Source: Tissierellales bacterium
GTDB taxonomy: Bacteria > Bacillota > Clostridia > Tissierellales > VENL01
Reading direction: 5' to 3'
Assembly (NCBI GenBank): GCA_028280805.1
Contig: JANQLB010000125.1
Span: 1 to 64,000 of the forward strand
Length of the DNA: 64,000 nt
The stretch's first letter is position 1; every line of letters begins with the position of its first letter. Below are positions 9,168 through 20,114 of the stretch, piece after piece. A program made the position numbers and the translations under genes. The notes under the pieces are model-generated. The model saw nothing but the letters and a program-made list of their open reading frames with translations, was not told where the DNA came from and searched no databases.

Positions 9168-9830
9168 TTACATCAAACCCTTTTTTCTTAATTTTCGCTG
9201 TTCTCTAAATATAAACTTAATTATTTCTTCTCTTTTAGAGTCATCTATTTCTAGAAATTTAACGCCTATAGTGTATTTATAATCATGATTATTACTCTTT
9301 AAAATTCTAACAACTTCACCCTTAGTATTTAATATAATACCATCTGAATTAATTGCTACATTAACTACGTCTCCTACGTTATGAGAATAATTGCATAAAA
9401 CTCCAATGCCTCCACCACTTATGTTTTCAGTAACACATTCCTCATTAATACATCTCTCTTCATTACCCTCGTTCAGTAAATGTTCCTTTGTTGCAGGTAA
9501 ATTACAAGATAATCTATAAAAGTTTCTTTGTTGAATTTTCTTTATTCTTGTTGTTCTTCTTATTTTAATCCTATATATTCCTTTACTTTTAACTTCTAAG
9601 ATTGTTGCTTGAAAAAAAAACTTTCCTTTATTCTCTTTGTAATAAACAACTTCAAGAATATTGTCTTTATATAAAGGTACAAGGTTTTTATTTTCTATCG
9701 GACCACTAATCAGATAAGTTTTATCATCAAAAATGTCAAGCATTTGACTTATCGGCATTTTACCTTTTGCTCTGCTTAAGTCATGTAATTCAAGTTTATC
9801 CCCAACGTTGGGCAGATATTTGTTTATCAT
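9168..9830 (-). CDS. PilZ-domain c-di-GMP receptor, YcgR/YpfA-like flagellar brake
   Basis: The 220-residue protein has an N-terminal YcgR-type domain and a C-terminal PilZ domain with both c-di-GMP motifs: R102-x3-R106 (RNFYR) and NISGGG at 136-141, a D/N-x-S-x-x-G match. Such proteins bind c-di-GMP and slow or stop the flagellar motor, as YcgR in E. coli and YpfA/DgrA in B. subtilis. It sits between flhG and cheB, so the motor gene cluster includes its own second-messenger input. Confidence 0.85.
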   Translation of the reverse strand: MINKYLPNVGDKLELHDLSRAKGKMPISQMLDIFDDKTYLISGPIENKNLVPLYKDNILEVVYYKENKGKFFFQATILEVKSKGIYRIKIRRTTRIKKIQQRNFYRLSCNLPATKEHLLNEGNEERCINEECVTENISGGGIGVLCNYSHNVGDVVNVAINSDGIILNTKGEVVRILKSNNHDYKYTIGVKFLEIDDSKREEIIKFIFREQRKLRKKGLM

Positions 9831-9835
9831 TTATC

Positions 9836-10747
9836 TTATATACCCTCCTTTGTAAACAAGCTTTTGAATTTGTTTAAAAAATTAGTAATATTAGATTCAT
9901 GTGATGAGTTATGCTTGTTTTTGCATATTTTAAGGGCAATTCCGTTTATTTTTTTAGCTATAGAAGAATTGGGATAAAGCAGTACCAGAGGGTTTTGATT
10001 TTTTACTGACTGCATTACCAACTTACTATTATTAAGATGTCCTAATTTTTCAATTTTAGTGTTTAAAAATTTACTAGATACCTTACTTAATCTCTCAAAT
10101 ACTTCATCAGCCTCAACACTATTTTCTACTTTATTTATAACAACACTTAGTTTTCTCTCACCACCATTAATTTTTAAAGTCTTTATCATTGCATAAACAT
10201 CTGTTAAAGATGTAGGTTCAGGTGTAGTAATTAGAATTACTTCATCAGATGAATTTACAAAGTTTAAAACAGTTTCTGAAAGACCTGCTCCAGTATCAAT
10301 AATAATAAAATCTACATGATTTTCTAGTTTTTGCAATTGATAGACTAGGTTCTCCAGTTTTTCGCTGTCAATGTTTATAAGTTCTTTTATCCCTGAACCA
10401 CCAGCTATTAGCTTAATCCCATTTGGTCCTTCCGTTATAATGTCTAATATATCTTTATCACTATTAAGGATGTCAGCAATAGTATATTTAGGAATTATAC
10501 CTAAAATTACATCTATATTTGCTAAACCTAGATCGGCATCAAAAACCAAAACTTTATAACCTAGTTTACTTAAAGATATACCTAGATTTATGGAAAAATT
10601 CGTCTTTCCCACTCCGCCTTTTCCGCTGGTAACTGCTACAACTCTAGTTTTATCAATAATAACATTATCACCATTATAAATCGGATTATTTTTTTTTTCT
10701 TTTGATTCTATTATTAATTGTCTTAACTTTTCAGCTTGATCTCTCAT
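9836..10747 (-). CDS. flhG: Flagellar number/placement ATPase FlhG (MinD-like)
   Basis: FlhG (303 residues; YlxH in Bacillus) is a ParA/MinD-type ATPase that works with FlhF to set flagellar number and location. A deviant Walker A (SGKGGVGKT, 41-49) is present, with Walker A' (FDADLGLANIDV) and a Walker B-like IIIDTGAG. The start at 10747 is supported by GGGGAG seven bases upstream; an in-frame TTG five codons earlier overlaps that ribosome site. It overlaps the flhF end by 17 bases. Confidence 0.93.
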   Translation of the reverse strand: MRDQAEKLRQLIIESKEKKNNPIYNGDNVIIDKTRVVAVTSGKGGVGKTNFSINLGISLSKLGYKVLVFDADLGLANIDVILGIIPKYTIADILNSDKDILDIITEGPNGIKLIAGGSGIKELINIDSEKLENLVYQLQKLENHVDFIIIDTGAGLSETVLNFVNSSDEVILITTPEPTSLTDVYAMIKTLKINGGERKLSVVINKVENSVEADEVFERLSKVSSKFLNTKIEKLGHLNNSKLVMQSVKNQNPLVLLYPNSSIAKKINGIALKICKNKHNSSHESNITNFLNKFKSLFTKEGI

Positions 10748-12023
10748 CTTTTGACTCCCCAATTAATTGATTACCTACCTTTGTTATGTTCGCAATTTCT
10801 ATATCTTCTGGTACATTTTGACCAGTTGTAAAGTAAGAAAGCGGATTTTGAGTATAAAACTTTGTATTCAGAATGACACCATTACTACTTGCTTCATCTA
10901 TTTTAGTGAAAATAATCTTGTAATCATCAACAAATTCATATTGCTTTAAAATTTCTTTAATTCCTTCTAAGTCCGTAGTAGAACTTAATACTAAATATAT
11001 TTCTTTATGCTTTACTACTTCTAGCAATTCTTTAATCTCTCCCATTTGTTCTTCATCTTTATGATTTCTTCCTGCTGTATCAACAAAAACTATATCTTTA
11101 TCTTTAAAATTCGATAAAACTTCATAAAAATCCTTTTTCTCGTATATTATTTTTATAGGAATATTTAAAATATCACTATAAATTTTTAACTGTTCAACTG
11201 CTGCAATTCTGTACGTATCAGCAGTAATTAATCCAACATCTAATTTTTTTTCTAATGTATAATATGCTGCTAATTTAGCTAAAGTTGTAGTTTTACCTAC
11301 TCCTGTAGGTCCAATAAAAAAGACTATTTTTTGTTGTCCATTATATCTTATAGGTGATGGATTACCCAAATATCCTGTGACATTAAATCTTACAATTTCT
11401 TTGATTTCATCATCTGTCTTATCATCTAGATTAACATGCTTGTCTATATTTCCTAAAATACTGTTTGCTACTATTTCATTTACTCCATGATTTATTAATA
11501 CTTCTTTGTAATATCTAAGCTTATCTGGTAAATTAAAGTTTTTATGCAGCTTACTTTCAAAGCTCTTCATAAAGCCTTCCATTGTTCCTCTCAGCTTTTT
11601 TATTTCATTATTAATTTCCTCATTAGAATTTGATTGGACTATAGATGGATTTTTAATTATCTCTTTATTAATCAGCTTTGATATATCGGAAGTCTTTTCA
11701 TTAGTATAATTACTATATTTTCTTTCTGTATTCTCTTGAGGAAAACTGCCGTAAGTTTTTTTAAAATTATCTTTAGTAATTAGTTTTTCAGAGGGCTTAA
11801 TTGAATTATTATAACCATTTTTAGGTTGAATTTTAGTATTTTCAATCTTTTTCTCTTCATCTACTGCTGCCACAATTTCAATGAGAGATTTTTGGAGCAT
11901 ACCAAAAACCCCGGGCTTTTTAATTTTTCTAGTATGAAGTATAATAGCATCAGAGCCTAGTTCTTTTCTCAATTTTCCCATTGCTTCTTGAGTTGTATTA
12001 CCAATATATCGTCTAATTTTCAT
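10731..12023 (-). CDS. flhF: SRP-type GTPase FlhF
   Basis: FlhF (430 residues) is the third SRP-family GTPase beside Ffh and FtsY, both also in this window, and positions flagella. It has an N-terminal basic region, a long polar linker (about 55-140), an N domain and a G domain with G1 [10 protein letters not shown] (238-247), DTYRIAAVEQL and the DTAGRN box. It overlaps flhA by one base (TAATG), so translation is coupled. Confidence 0.94.
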   Translation of the reverse strand: MKIRRYIGNTTQEAMGKLRKELGSDAIILHTRKIKKPGVFGMLQKSLIEIVAAVDEEKKIENTKIQPKNGYNNSIKPSEKLITKDNFKKTYGSFPQENTERKYSNYTNEKTSDISKLINKEIIKNPSIVQSNSNEEINNEIKKLRGTMEGFMKSFESKLHKNFNLPDKLRYYKEVLINHGVNEIVANSILGNIDKHVNLDDKTDDEIKEIVRFNVTGYLGNPSPIRYNGQQKIVFFIGPTGVGKTTTLAKLAAYYTLEKKLDVGLITADTYRIAAVEQLKIYSDILNIPIKIIYEKKDFYEVLSNFKDKDIVFVDTAGRNHKDEEQMGEIKELLEVVKHKEIYLVLSSTTDLEGIKEILKQYEFVDDYKIIFTKIDEASSNGVILNTKFYTQNPLSYFTTGQNVPEDIEIANITKVGNQLIGESKDERSS

Positions 12024-14056
12024 TATATGGTCACCATCCCTAGAGATTGAACCTCTACTGAAGAGTCTATTTCATTATAAGATAGAACTATCAAATCTTC
12101 AGTTGCTTGTTCAGTTAATCTTTTAAAATATATTCTAACTATAGGAGCAGTAAGCACTATAGGCTGTTCTCCTATTGAAGTTAATCTTTGAGCATTATTT
12201 AATAAGCTGTTTAAAATCTTTTGAACTGTATCAGGAGCCATCGACAAATAAGATCCTGTTTCTGTTTGCTTTATTGAGTCCATTATTAATTGTTCAAGTT
12301 TTCCATCTAATGTTATCACCTTCAGAGTATTTCCTTGGACATATTTATTAGTAATATATCTATAAAGCTTTTGTCTAACATATTCAGTAAGCATGTCCGG
12401 GTCTCTGGTTACTGAACCAAAATCAGCTAAAGTCTCTAAAATTGAAACCATATCTCGTATTGAAATCTTCTCTTTTAAAAGATTAGTTAAAATCTTTTGA
12501 ACTTCACCTAAAGTAAATAACTTAGGTACAATCTCATCAATTAAAGCCGGATGTTCTTCTTTAACATTATCAATTAATATTTTTACATCTTGCCTTCCCA
12601 TTAATTCATGAGTATTTTTCTTAATCACTTCTGTCAAGTGAGTTGCAATCATTGATGGCAGATCAACCACAGTATATCCTAGAATTTCAGCTTTCTCTCT
12701 TTCTTCCTCAGATACCCATTTGGCCGGCAGCCCAAAAGCAGGTTCAATAGTATCAATACCATTAATTTCTCCTTGAGATGTTCCCGAATCCATAGCTAAA
12801 TAATGATCAAACATTACCTCACCTTTACAAATTTCTGTTCCTTTAATTTTAATAATATACTCATTGGGATTTAACTGAATATTATCTCTTAATCTGACAA
12901 TCGGTAATATTATCCCCAATTCTAAAGCAATTTGCCTTCTTATCATGACAATTCTATCAAGCAAATCTCCACCTTGATTAGCATCAGCTAAAGGTATTAT
13001 TCCATATCCAAATTCTAATTCAATATCCTCAACTTTTAATAATGACATAACACTTTCAGGTTTTTTAATTTCTTCAATTTCTTCGTCTTCTTCTGTTGCC
13101 AGCTCCTCTGTATCTGATTTTTTAATGTTTATCTGAAGTCTATATCCACCTAATATTAATAATGAAGCCATAACAACATATGGAAAAGGCGGTAATGGAG
13201 TCAATATTCCTAAAAACAGTAAAACTGCACTTATGATATACAAGATTTTGGGATTTTGACCAAAAAGCTGTTTTATTACATCAGTACCAAGATTAGCTTC
13301 TGAAGCAGATCTGGTAACGACTATACCTGTAGCTGTAGAAATCAATAGTGCCGGAACTTGACTTACAAGTCCATCTCCTACCGTTAACAATGTATATGTA
13401 TTTAGTGCATCACCAAAAGAGTCGCCATTCATAAGAATACCTATAACTAAACCAGCACTAATATTGATTAAAGTAATTATAATTCCTGCAATAGCATCTC
13501 CCTTAACAAACTTACTGGCTCCATCCATAGCTCCATAAAAATCTGCTGACTGCTGTATCTCTCTTCTTCTGGTCTTTGCTTCCTGCTCTGTTATAAGTCC
13601 AGAATTTAAGTCAGCATCTATTGCCATTTGTTTACCCGGCATTGCATCTAAAGTAAATCTAGCAGCAACCTCTGCTACTCTCTCAGCACCTTTTGTTATA
13701 ACAAGAAACTGAATTATAACAATTATTAAGAAGACAATAAAACCAACACCTGCATTACCTTGAACAACAAAATTTCCAAATGCTTCAATAACTCTACCGG
13801 CATCACCTTCACCTAAGATGTATCTTGTAGTTGAAATATTTAAAGAAAGCCTAAACAAAGTAGTTATTAATAATAGTGAAGGAAAAATAGAAAACTGAAG
13901 TGCATCCTTTGTATACATTGATATAAGTAAAATTAATAATGCTAAAGATATATTTAAACTAAGAAGGATGTCTAAAGCAGTCTTAGGTATAGGTATAATG
14001 ATTATAATAACTATTATAATAACAGCTATAGCTACAACAATATCTCCAAATTTCAT
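12023..14056 (-). CDS. flhA: Flagellar export gate protein FlhA
   Basis: FlhA (677 residues) forms the nonameric export gate. The N-terminal half has about eight membrane segments and the conserved FHIPEP-type loop ([20 protein letters not shown], about 125-144). The C-terminal half is the soluble substrate and chaperone docking domain. CAAGGAGGATAATGT precedes the ATG. It lies three bases after flhB. Confidence 0.96.
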   Translation of the reverse strand: MKFGDIVVAIAVIIIVIIIIIPIPKTALDILLSLNISLALLILLISMYTKDALQFSIFPSLLLITTLFRLSLNISTTRYILGEGDAGRVIEAFGNFVVQGNAGVGFIVFLIIVIIQFLVITKGAERVAEVAARFTLDAMPGKQMAIDADLNSGLITEQEAKTRRREIQQSADFYGAMDGASKFVKGDAIAGIIITLINISAGLVIGILMNGDSFGDALNTYTLLTVGDGLVSQVPALLISTATGIVVTRSASEANLGTDVIKQLFGQNPKILYIISAVLLFLGILTPLPPFPYVVMASLLILGGYRLQINIKKSDTEELATEEDEEIEEIKKPESVMSLLKVEDIELEFGYGIIPLADANQGGDLLDRIVMIRRQIALELGIILPIVRLRDNIQLNPNEYIIKIKGTEICKGEVMFDHYLAMDSGTSQGEINGIDTIEPAFGLPAKWVSEEEREKAEILGYTVVDLPSMIATHLTEVIKKNTHELMGRQDVKILIDNVKEEHPALIDEIVPKLFTLGEVQKILTNLLKEKISIRDMVSILETLADFGSVTRDPDMLTEYVRQKLYRYITNKYVQGNTLKVITLDGKLEQLIMDSIKQTETGSYLSMAPDTVQKILNSLLNNAQRLTSIGEQPIVLTAPIVRIYFKRLTEQATEDLIVLSYNEIDSSVEVQSLGMVTI

Positions 14057-14059
14057 ACA

Positions 14060-15163
14060 TTATCCTCCTTGTTGTTCTTTTAATCCATAAACATAAGCTA
14101 AAACTTCAGCTACGGCTTGATATAGTTCTTCCGGAATAATATCGCCTATTTCAACATTTTTATATAACCCTTGAGCAAGGGGCTTGTTTTCTACCGTTGG
14201 AATATCACATTCTACAGCCACTTTCTTAATATTCTCAGCTACAGTGTTCATACCTTTTGCCAGTACAAAAGGAGCATCACATTTTTCTTTGTCATATTTT
14301 AAAGCAATGGCATAATGAGTAGGATTTGTGATAATGACATCTGCCTTAGGCACATCCTGCATCATTCTTGTCATAGCCATTTGTCTTTGTTTTTCTTTAA
14401 TCTTAGATTTAATATGTGGGTCACCCTCCACTTGCTTATATTCTTCCTTTACTTCCTTTTTACTCATTTTTAGATTTTTTTCAAAATCCCACCATTGATA
14501 TATATAATCAACGACTGCAATAAAGGCTAAAACTCCCGCTGCTCTTAAAACTATACCAAAAGTAGTATCACCTAAATATACAATAATGGCGGTGAGTTCC
14601 ATGTCAAAAAGTTTATTAATATTCTTAGTCTCATTTAATATATAAGAAAAAATCACATAACCAACTACAAATATTTTTAATATTGATTTAAAGAACTCTA
14701 TTAAAGATTTGGGTGAAAAAATCTTTTTAAATCCTTCAATTGGATTAATTCTGTTAAGCTTTATACCTAAATTCTTAGTTGTAAATAGGAATCCAACCTG
14801 CATATAATTTGAAATAAGTCCAACTAATAAAGCAATTGCTGCGATAGGTGCTACAATTTGAGCTGTTATAATAATTAACTCAGTAAACATAAGGTTAATA
14901 CCTTTGATTGTAAAAAAATCTTGAATATTATTATACTCAGTCAAAGAGTGCTTAGTAAATACAATAATATTGTTATACATGTAGCTTCCAAATATTTTTA
15001 ATCCTACAAATGTAGAGATCAACAATAATACTGAAGTAATCTCTTGACTCTTAAGTACTTGTCCTTTTTCCCTTGCTTCCCTTCTTTTCTTAGGGGTAGC
15101 TTTTTCAGTTTTTTCTTCATCAGCAAATAATTGAAGATTTAATTTGTATTTAGTGTAATCCAC
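14060..15163 (-). CDS. flhB: Flagellar export switch protein FlhB
   Basis: FlhB (367 residues with GTG start) has four membrane segments and a cytoplasmic domain with the autocleavage motif NPTH (280-283), which switches export from hook to filament substrates. I prefer GTG at 15163 because AGAGG lies at good distance; the ATG three codons upstream directly abuts that site, so the start is uncertain by three residues. A short paralogue of its C-terminal domain (YlqH) is encoded at 54945-55241. Confidence 0.94.
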   Translation of the reverse strand: MDYTKYKLNLQLFADEEKTEKATPKKRREAREKGQVLKSQEITSVLLLISTFVGLKIFGSYMYNNIIVFTKHSLTEYNNIQDFFTIKGINLMFTELIIITAQIVAPIAAIALLVGLISNYMQVGFLFTTKNLGIKLNRINPIEGFKKIFSPKSLIEFFKSILKIFVVGYVIFSYILNETKNINKLFDMELTAIIVYLGDTTFGIVLRAAGVLAFIAVVDYIYQWWDFEKNLKMSKKEVKEEYKQVEGDPHIKSKIKEKQRQMAMTRMMQDVPKADVIITNPTHYAIALKYDKEKCDAPFVLAKGMNTVAENIKKVAVECDIPTVENKPLAQGLYKNVEIGDIIPEELYQAVAEVLAYVYGLKEQQGG

Positions 15164-15168
15164 TGTAA

Positions 15169-15951
15169 TCATCCTCTGGATATCAGCCTCATAAATGTAT
15201 GTATCTGAGTAAAAATATTATCATAAATATATTCAAATATCGATACTATAAGAGGTAAAGTAAATATTAATACTAAAAGTCCAACTATGATTTTAAAAGG
15301 CATACCTACTACAAAAACATTCATCTGAGGTACTGTCCTTGCTAATATACCTAATAGTACATTAGCTAAGAACATGGCAGCTACAATAGGTATTGCTATC
15401 TTAACCCCTATAATAAATACCTGCCCAAAAATATCTATCATCTGGTTTACTACAAAAATATTAAGTGGAAATTCTCCTATAGGAATTAATTGAAAACTAT
15501 CAACTAAAGCTATAATTATAGTATGATGACCATTAACTAATAAGAAAATTAAAGTAGCTAAAATATAATAAAAATTTCCCGTTATAGGCAATTGAACATT
15601 ATGTTGAGGGTCTAAAACATTTACCATCCCAAAGCCTATCTGGACATCTATAATCTGACCCGCAACATATAATGAAGCAAAGAAAGCATAAGCTATAAAT
15701 CCTAGTATTAATCCTATAGCAAATTCTTGAATTATCAATCCTACCATTCTTAAGTCATCATAAATCACTATATCTAAGTTTATAAGGTTATAAACTATTA
15801 ATGTTATAAAAAATGCAAATCCTATTTTTAGAGTATTAGGCACATTTCGCCTGCTAAAAATAGGGGTAATAATAAAAATACCTGTAGCTCTAATAAAAAC
15901 CAGTAAAAAAATCTGATACCTGTTTAATATGTCATTCATTATTTCATTCAT
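15169..15951 (-). CDS. fliR: Flagellar export gate protein FliR
   Basis: FliR (260 residues) is a strongly hydrophobic export-gate protein with about six membrane segments. The phrase LDVQIGFGMVNVLDP-like (IIDVQIGFGMVNVLDPQ) is typical. The ATG at 15951 with AGGTGAAAATA before it is preferred over a GTG three codons upstream that lies inside the ribosome site. It ends six bases before flhB. Confidence 0.94.
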   Translation of the reverse strand: MNEIMNDILNRYQIFLLVFIRATGIFIITPIFSRRNVPNTLKIGFAFFITLIVYNLINLDIVIYDDLRMVGLIIQEFAIGLILGFIAYAFFASLYVAGQIIDVQIGFGMVNVLDPQHNVQLPITGNFYYILATLIFLLVNGHHTIIIALVDSFQLIPIGEFPLNIFVVNQMIDIFGQVFIIGVKIAIPIVAAMFLANVLLGILARTVPQMNVFVVGMPFKIIVGLLVLIFTLPLIVSIFEYIYDNIFTQIHTFMRLISRG

Positions 15952-15967
15952 TATTTTCACCTAAATA

Positions 15968-16237
15968 TTATTGTATATATAAGTTTATATTTCCTAGAAG
16001 GCTGCTAGCAAAATCTACTACAGTTCTTAATATCCAAGAACCAAACAATACAAAGGACAGTAATACAGCAACAATCTTGGGTACAAAGGCTAAAGTTGCC
16101 TCTTGAATTTGGGTAGTAGCTTGAAATATACTGACAATTAGTCCGACTAAAAGTCCAAAACCAAGCATTGGAGCAGATGCCATTAAAATTGTTTTTAATC
16201 CTTCTTGGGCTATTCTAATTATTTCCCCTTCACTCAA
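15968..16237 (-). CDS. fliQ: Flagellar export gate protein FliQ
   Basis: FliQ is a two-helix export-gate subunit. With the TTG start at 16237, preceded by GGAG at eight bases, the protein is 89 residues, exactly the usual size, and begins SEGEIIRIAQEGLK. Two GTG codons three and two codons earlier sit too close to the ribosome site. Two membrane segments (about 14-38 and 52-76) flank the conserved QIQE turn. Confidence 0.93.
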   Translation of the reverse strand: MSEGEIIRIAQEGLKTILMASAPMLGFGLLVGLIVSIFQATTQIQEATLAFVPKIVAVLLSFVLFGSWILRTVVDFASSLLGNINLYIQ

Positions 16238-16254
16238 ATTCACCACTCCTTAAT

Positions 16255-16983
16255 TTATCTAAAACTTGATACTATAGATTTAATAACTAGATGCCATCCA
16301 TCTACTAAAATAAAAAGTAAAATCTTAAACGGTAAAGAAATCATAACAGGCGGGAGCATCATCATTCCCATAGACATTAAGGTACTTGCCACAATCATAT
16401 CTATTACTATAAATGGGATAAAAATAATGAATCCCATTTGAAATGCTTTTTTAAGCTCTCCAATAATAAATGCAGGTATCAAAGCTGTGTTTGGAATATC
16501 TTCCATATCATTAACTTCATCTGTTTGAGCAATATCCATAAATAAAGATAAATCCTTTCCATCAGTCTGCTTAAGCATAAACGTTCTCAAATGTTTCATT
16601 GAATTATCAATAGCTTCTGCTTGAGTTATTTCATCATTTAAGTATGGTTGTAATGCTTCTTCATTTATCTGAGCAGCAACTGGAGTCATTATAAAAAGTG
16701 TTAAGAAAATAGCTAGTCCAATCAAAACTTGATTAGGTGGTGTATTCTGAGTTCCAACTGCATTCCTGATAAATGAAAGCACTATAATAATCCTAGTAAA
16801 ACTTGTCATCATGATAATAATTGATGGTAATAAAGCTAGAATTGTAAAAAGAACTAATATCTGAATACTTGGTACATAATCACTTATTTCTAAGGATTCT
16901 AAAGTATCAGCAGATGTAACAGTAATAGATAATATAACCATTAACATAGTAATAATAAATATTTTTTTAATATTTTTCTTCAT
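16255..16983 (-). CDS. fliP: Flagellar export gate protein FliP
   Basis: FliP (242 residues) has a cleavable signal peptide (Lys-rich N-terminus, hydrophobic core, Ser-Ala-Asp near residue 24) and four membrane segments, including the family signature FTRIIIVLSFIRNAVGTQNTPP. The start at 16983 has AAGGAAG before it and lies within the end of fliO (17-base overlap). A longer in-frame start further upstream would bury the signal peptide and is unlikely. Confidence 0.94.
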   Translation of the reverse strand: MKKNIKKIFIITMLMVILSITVTSADTLESLEISDYVPSIQILVLFTILALLPSIIIMMTSFTRIIIVLSFIRNAVGTQNTPPNQVLIGLAIFLTLFIMTPVAAQINEEALQPYLNDEITQAEAIDNSMKHLRTFMLKQTDGKDLSLFMDIAQTDEVNDMEDIPNTALIPAFIIGELKKAFQMGFIIFIPFIVIDMIVASTLMSMGMMMLPPVMISLPFKILLFILVDGWHLVIKSIVSSFR

Positions 16984-17518
16984 ATTCTTCTTCCTTAATA
17001 TCCATTTCCTCTTCATGATGTTTGTTTTTTAGCTTCATTACTTTCATTTTCATATTTAAAAGCTTACTATTAAGACTTTTACCTTCTTGAGTATTTAAAA
17101 TTGTTTCAAGGTGCTTGTCAAACTCCATTTTATCTGATATTTTTTCTTGGTTTTCATTGCTTACATCAATATCAAAGCTATCTATAACTGTAGTATTATT
17201 ATTGTTTATAGATAAAATATATTTTTTGTTATATATCTTAATCACAAGAATCTTATTATGATTACCTAGGTTAAAGTGTTCAACAACTTGAATATTATTG
17301 CTTTTACCTATCTTTCTAGAGTATTTTGCAAAAAATTTAGTTCCATAAAAGGTTAAAAACAATACTATAATAAAAGCTGCTAAGTAAGATAAAACTTTAA
17401 TTCCCATTGACAGCAAATTCACATCTTCTGTCAAGCTATCGTCTGTAGCTAAAACGCTGGAACAGTTTAAAATAACTATTATTGTAATGCTAACGACTAT
17501 TAGTAATCTTCTTTTCAT
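16967..17518 (-). CDS. fliO: Flagellar biosynthesis protein FliO (FliZ)
   Basis: The 183-residue protein has a signal-like first hydrophobic segment, a second membrane segment (about 42-62) and a short soluble domain with the FliO pattern (VVEHFNLGNHNKILVIKIYNK shortened here to its core KILVIKIYNKKYILSI). FliO helps assemble the FliP-FliQ-FliR gate. The C-terminus is a charged Glu/Lys tail that overlaps the start of fliP. Confidence 0.85.
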   Translation of the reverse strand: MKRRLLIVVSITIIVILNCSSVLATDDSLTEDVNLLSMGIKVLSYLAAFIIVLFLTFYGTKFFAKYSRKIGKSNNIQVVEHFNLGNHNKILVIKIYNKKYILSINNNNTTVIDSFDIDVSNENQEKISDKMEFDKHLETILNTQEGKSLNSKLLNMKMKVMKLKNKHHEEEMDIKEEEYEEKY

Positions 17519-17519
17519 T

Positions 17520-17882
17520 TTAACCTAAAGCTTTCTTAACAGCCTCTATAACTCTATCAGCTTGAAATGGTTTAACTATAAAATCCTTAGCTCCAGCTTG
17601 AATTGACTCAATAACCATAGCCTGCTGCCCCATAGCAGAACACATAACTATCCTTGCTTTAGGATCCATGCTCATAATTTGCTTAACTGCTTGTATACCA
17701 TCAACCTCAGGCATAGTAATATCCATAACTACTAATTCCGGGTCTAATTCTGTATATTTCTCAATAGCAACCTTTCCATTTTCAGCTTCTCCCGCTATTT
17801 CAAATCCATTTTTAGTTAATATATCCTTAATCATCATTCTCATAAAAGCAGCATCATCTACTATTAAAACCCCATTCGCCAT
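17520..17882 (-). CDS. cheY: Chemotaxis response regulator CheY
   Basis: The product is a single receiver domain of 120 residues with D9-D10, phospho-acceptor D54 (VVMDITMPEVDG), the Ser/Thr switch in MCSAMGQ and Lys in FIVKPF. It is phosphorylated by CheA and binds FliM/FliY at the motor. It sits right after fliY, the switch protein that both binds and dephosphorylates CheY-P. Confidence 0.96.
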   Translation of the reverse strand: MANGVLIVDDAAFMRMMIKDILTKNGFEIAGEAENGKVAIEKYTELDPELVVMDITMPEVDGIQAVKQIMSMDPKARIVMCSAMGQQAMVIESIQAGAKDFIVKPFQADRVIEAVKKALG

Positions 17883-17895
17883 TATAATTCCTCCT

Positions 17896-19104
17896 TTAAA
17901 GTTTTGAAATTCTCTTGGTTGGATTGATTATATCTGTTACTCTAATTCCAAAGTTTTCATCAATTACTACTACCTCTCCTCTAGCAATAAATTTTCCATT
18001 AGCATATATTTCTAGTGGCTCACCAACTAACTTGTCCAGTTCAACTACAGTGCCAGAACCATATTCTAATATTTCGCTAATCTTTTTAACAGTTCTGCCT
18101 AGTTCAACTGTTATTTCAACAGGTATATCTTGAATTCTTTCAATACTCTCATTATACATATTATCATCGTTATTATCAAACGATTCAAATTCAACTTTCT
18201 CAACATTTACAGGTTCTTGTGTTGGTATTTCAGGCTCTTTCTTTGGATTGCTGCGTAAATTGTTTATACTTCTAATTTGAGGTTCATTGTATTGATCTTC
18301 ATAATTTTTTTCTGAATTTACTTTATTAATTTCAGCTTCTTGTAAATTAGTTCTGCTCTCATGATCTTTAGGAATATTTGTTTTGGCAGCCAGTGCATCA
18401 GCAGCAATCTCATCTTCTTTATGAATCACTACTTTGTCAACCATGCTTTTTGCAAAGTCATAAGGAATAAGCTGCATTATTTCACTGTCAATAACATTAC
18501 CAACTTCCATTTTAAAGGATATCTTTACAATGGGTTCATCTGCTCCAAAAAACTTAAAGTCCCAATCACCTTTATAGAAATTTACTTTAAATGCTCTTGG
18601 AGGTTCTATATCTATAGTATTCATAAACATTTCTGACAAAGAAGTGCTGGATGATCCTACCATTTGATTCATCGCTTCACTTATAGCACTTAAATCCATA
18701 TCATTTATTTCCCTGTCAATATCTGTACCATCACCGCCCATCATTAGGTCTGTGATTACCTTTACATCATCAGCTTTTAAAATTAAAAGGTTTGCACCTT
18801 CTAATCCCAGTTTATATCTAACATCAACAGCTACAAAAGGAATAGGATATTGTATAGCTAACTCTTCAATATTAGTCATGGAAACTTGAGGAGTTGTTAT
18901 AATAACCTTATGACCTAGTAAAGTAAATAATGTAGTAGCTGCAGTACCCATACTTATATTCCCTATTTCACCTAAAGTATCTTTGTCTTCTTCTGTTAAA
19001 TTTACACTAATACCACTTGTTACATCATCTTTCATATCATTAGAATTATCGTCACCTTTTAATAGAGCATCTATTTCTTCTTGAGATAACATATCACCTG
19101 TCAT
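17896..19104 (-). CDS. fliY: Flagellar switch protein and CheY-P phosphatase FliY
   Basis: FliY (402 residues) starts with a CheY-P binding peptide ([14 protein letters not shown]). It continues with a CheC-like phosphatase domain carrying both E-x-x-N repeats ([15 protein letters not shown] and [15 protein letters not shown]), a polar linker (about 260-310), and ends in a FliN/SpoA domain ([20 protein letters not shown]). The ATG at 19104 is chosen because GGTGAT lies seven bases upstream and gives an N-terminus like that of Bacillus FliY. Earlier in-frame TTG/ATG codons inside fliM are possible. It overlaps fliM by 11 bases. Confidence 0.94.
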   Translation of the reverse strand: MTGDMLSQEEIDALLKGDDNSNDMKDDVTSGISVNLTEEDKDTLGEIGNISMGTAATTLFTLLGHKVIITTPQVSMTNIEELAIQYPIPFVAVDVRYKLGLEGANLLILKADDVKVITDLMMGGDGTDIDREINDMDLSAISEAMNQMVGSSSTSLSEMFMNTIDIEPPRAFKVNFYKGDWDFKFFGADEPIVKISFKMEVGNVIDSEIMQLIPYDFAKSMVDKVVIHKEDEIAADALAAKTNIPKDHESRTNLQEAEINKVNSEKNYEDQYNEPQIRSINNLRSNPKKEPEIPTQEPVNVEKVEFESFDNNDDNMYNESIERIQDIPVEITVELGRTVKKISEILEYGSGTVVELDKLVGEPLEIYANGKFIARGEVVVIDENFGIRVTDIINPTKRISKL

Positions 19105-20101
19105 TGGTTTCATCACCATCCTTTTTACCGTCAATTATTTTAACAGCTATTTTATTTTTTCTAGTCCCCGGCACACCATGAAACTTTTCAACACTTCCAG
19201 CTAAAATCTTTACTTTACTGTCTAAATGTGTATCAAGTCTTATGACATCTCCTACATTTAACCTAAGGACTTCCTTTAAAGTAGCTGTAGTTGAACCTAA
19301 TTGTGCTTTAACAGTTACAGCAGCCCTTCTTAATCTATGTTCCATTAATTTCTTATCATTTTCTTTTTCTTGTCCTTCAATCTTTTGGTTTCTTGAAAAC
19401 CAAAGCTTAGTGCTTAATTTATTTAAAATTGGTTCTATAACTATATGAGGAATACAAATATTTAACATTCCTTCTATTGATCCTATTGATACATTCATTG
19501 TTGCCAAAGCTACTGTTTCACTAGGTGAAACTATTTGTGCAAATTGTGAATTAATTTCTATTTTTTCTAAGTTTGGTTCTAAATCTATAACATTTTCCCA
19601 TGCTTCGGAAAGAATATCCATAGTTTTAATTAAAACTCTTTTTAGCAGAGTTAATTCTATCTCTGTAAAACTTCTATCTCCTGAACTCTTTTCACCATCC
19701 CCGCCAAGAAGTCGTTCTATTATGGCAAAGGCAATTTTAGTCGATATTTCCATTATTATCTGACCTGATAATGGTTTAAAGTCTATTATAGGTAAGAAAG
19801 CAGGATTTGAAATTGCATTATTAAATTCACTATAAGCAAATTGATCAACTGTAAGAACTTCAATTTTTACTGATGATCTCAAGTAACCTGACAAGAAAGT
19901 CTGAAGAAGTCTTCCAAAATTGTCATGTATTATTTCTAAGGTCCTTAATTGATCTTTTGCTATTTTTTTTGGATTTCTGAAGTCGTATTTCTTGACCTTC
20001 TTTTGCAGATCTCCATCTTCAATTTGGTTTACATCTACTTCTCCAGAATTCAGTGCCTCCAAAAGAGCATCTATTTCATTTTGGGATAAGACTTCAGCCA
20101 A
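19094..20101 (-). CDS. fliM: Flagellar motor switch protein FliM
   Basis: FliM (335 residues) has the N-terminal CheY-P binding motif [13 protein letters not shown], the middle domain that contacts FliG ([20 protein letters not shown] onward), and a C-terminal SpoA domain. It starts with TTG behind a strong AAGGAGGTAAG. It forms the C-ring with FliG and FliY. Confidence 0.96.
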   Translation of the reverse strand: MAEVLSQNEIDALLEALNSGEVDVNQIEDGDLQKKVKKYDFRNPKKIAKDQLRTLEIIHDNFGRLLQTFLSGYLRSSVKIEVLTVDQFAYSEFNNAISNPAFLPIIDFKPLSGQIIMEISTKIAFAIIERLLGGDGEKSSGDRSFTEIELTLLKRVLIKTMDILSEAWENVIDLEPNLEKIEINSQFAQIVSPSETVALATMNVSIGSIEGMLNICIPHIVIEPILNKLSTKLWFSRNQKIEGQEKENDKKLMEHRLRRAAVTVKAQLGSTTATLKEVLRLNVGDVIRLDTHLDSKVKILAGSVEKFHGVPGTRKNKIAVKIIDGKKDGDETNDR

Positions 20102-20114
20102 TTTTCTTACCTCC

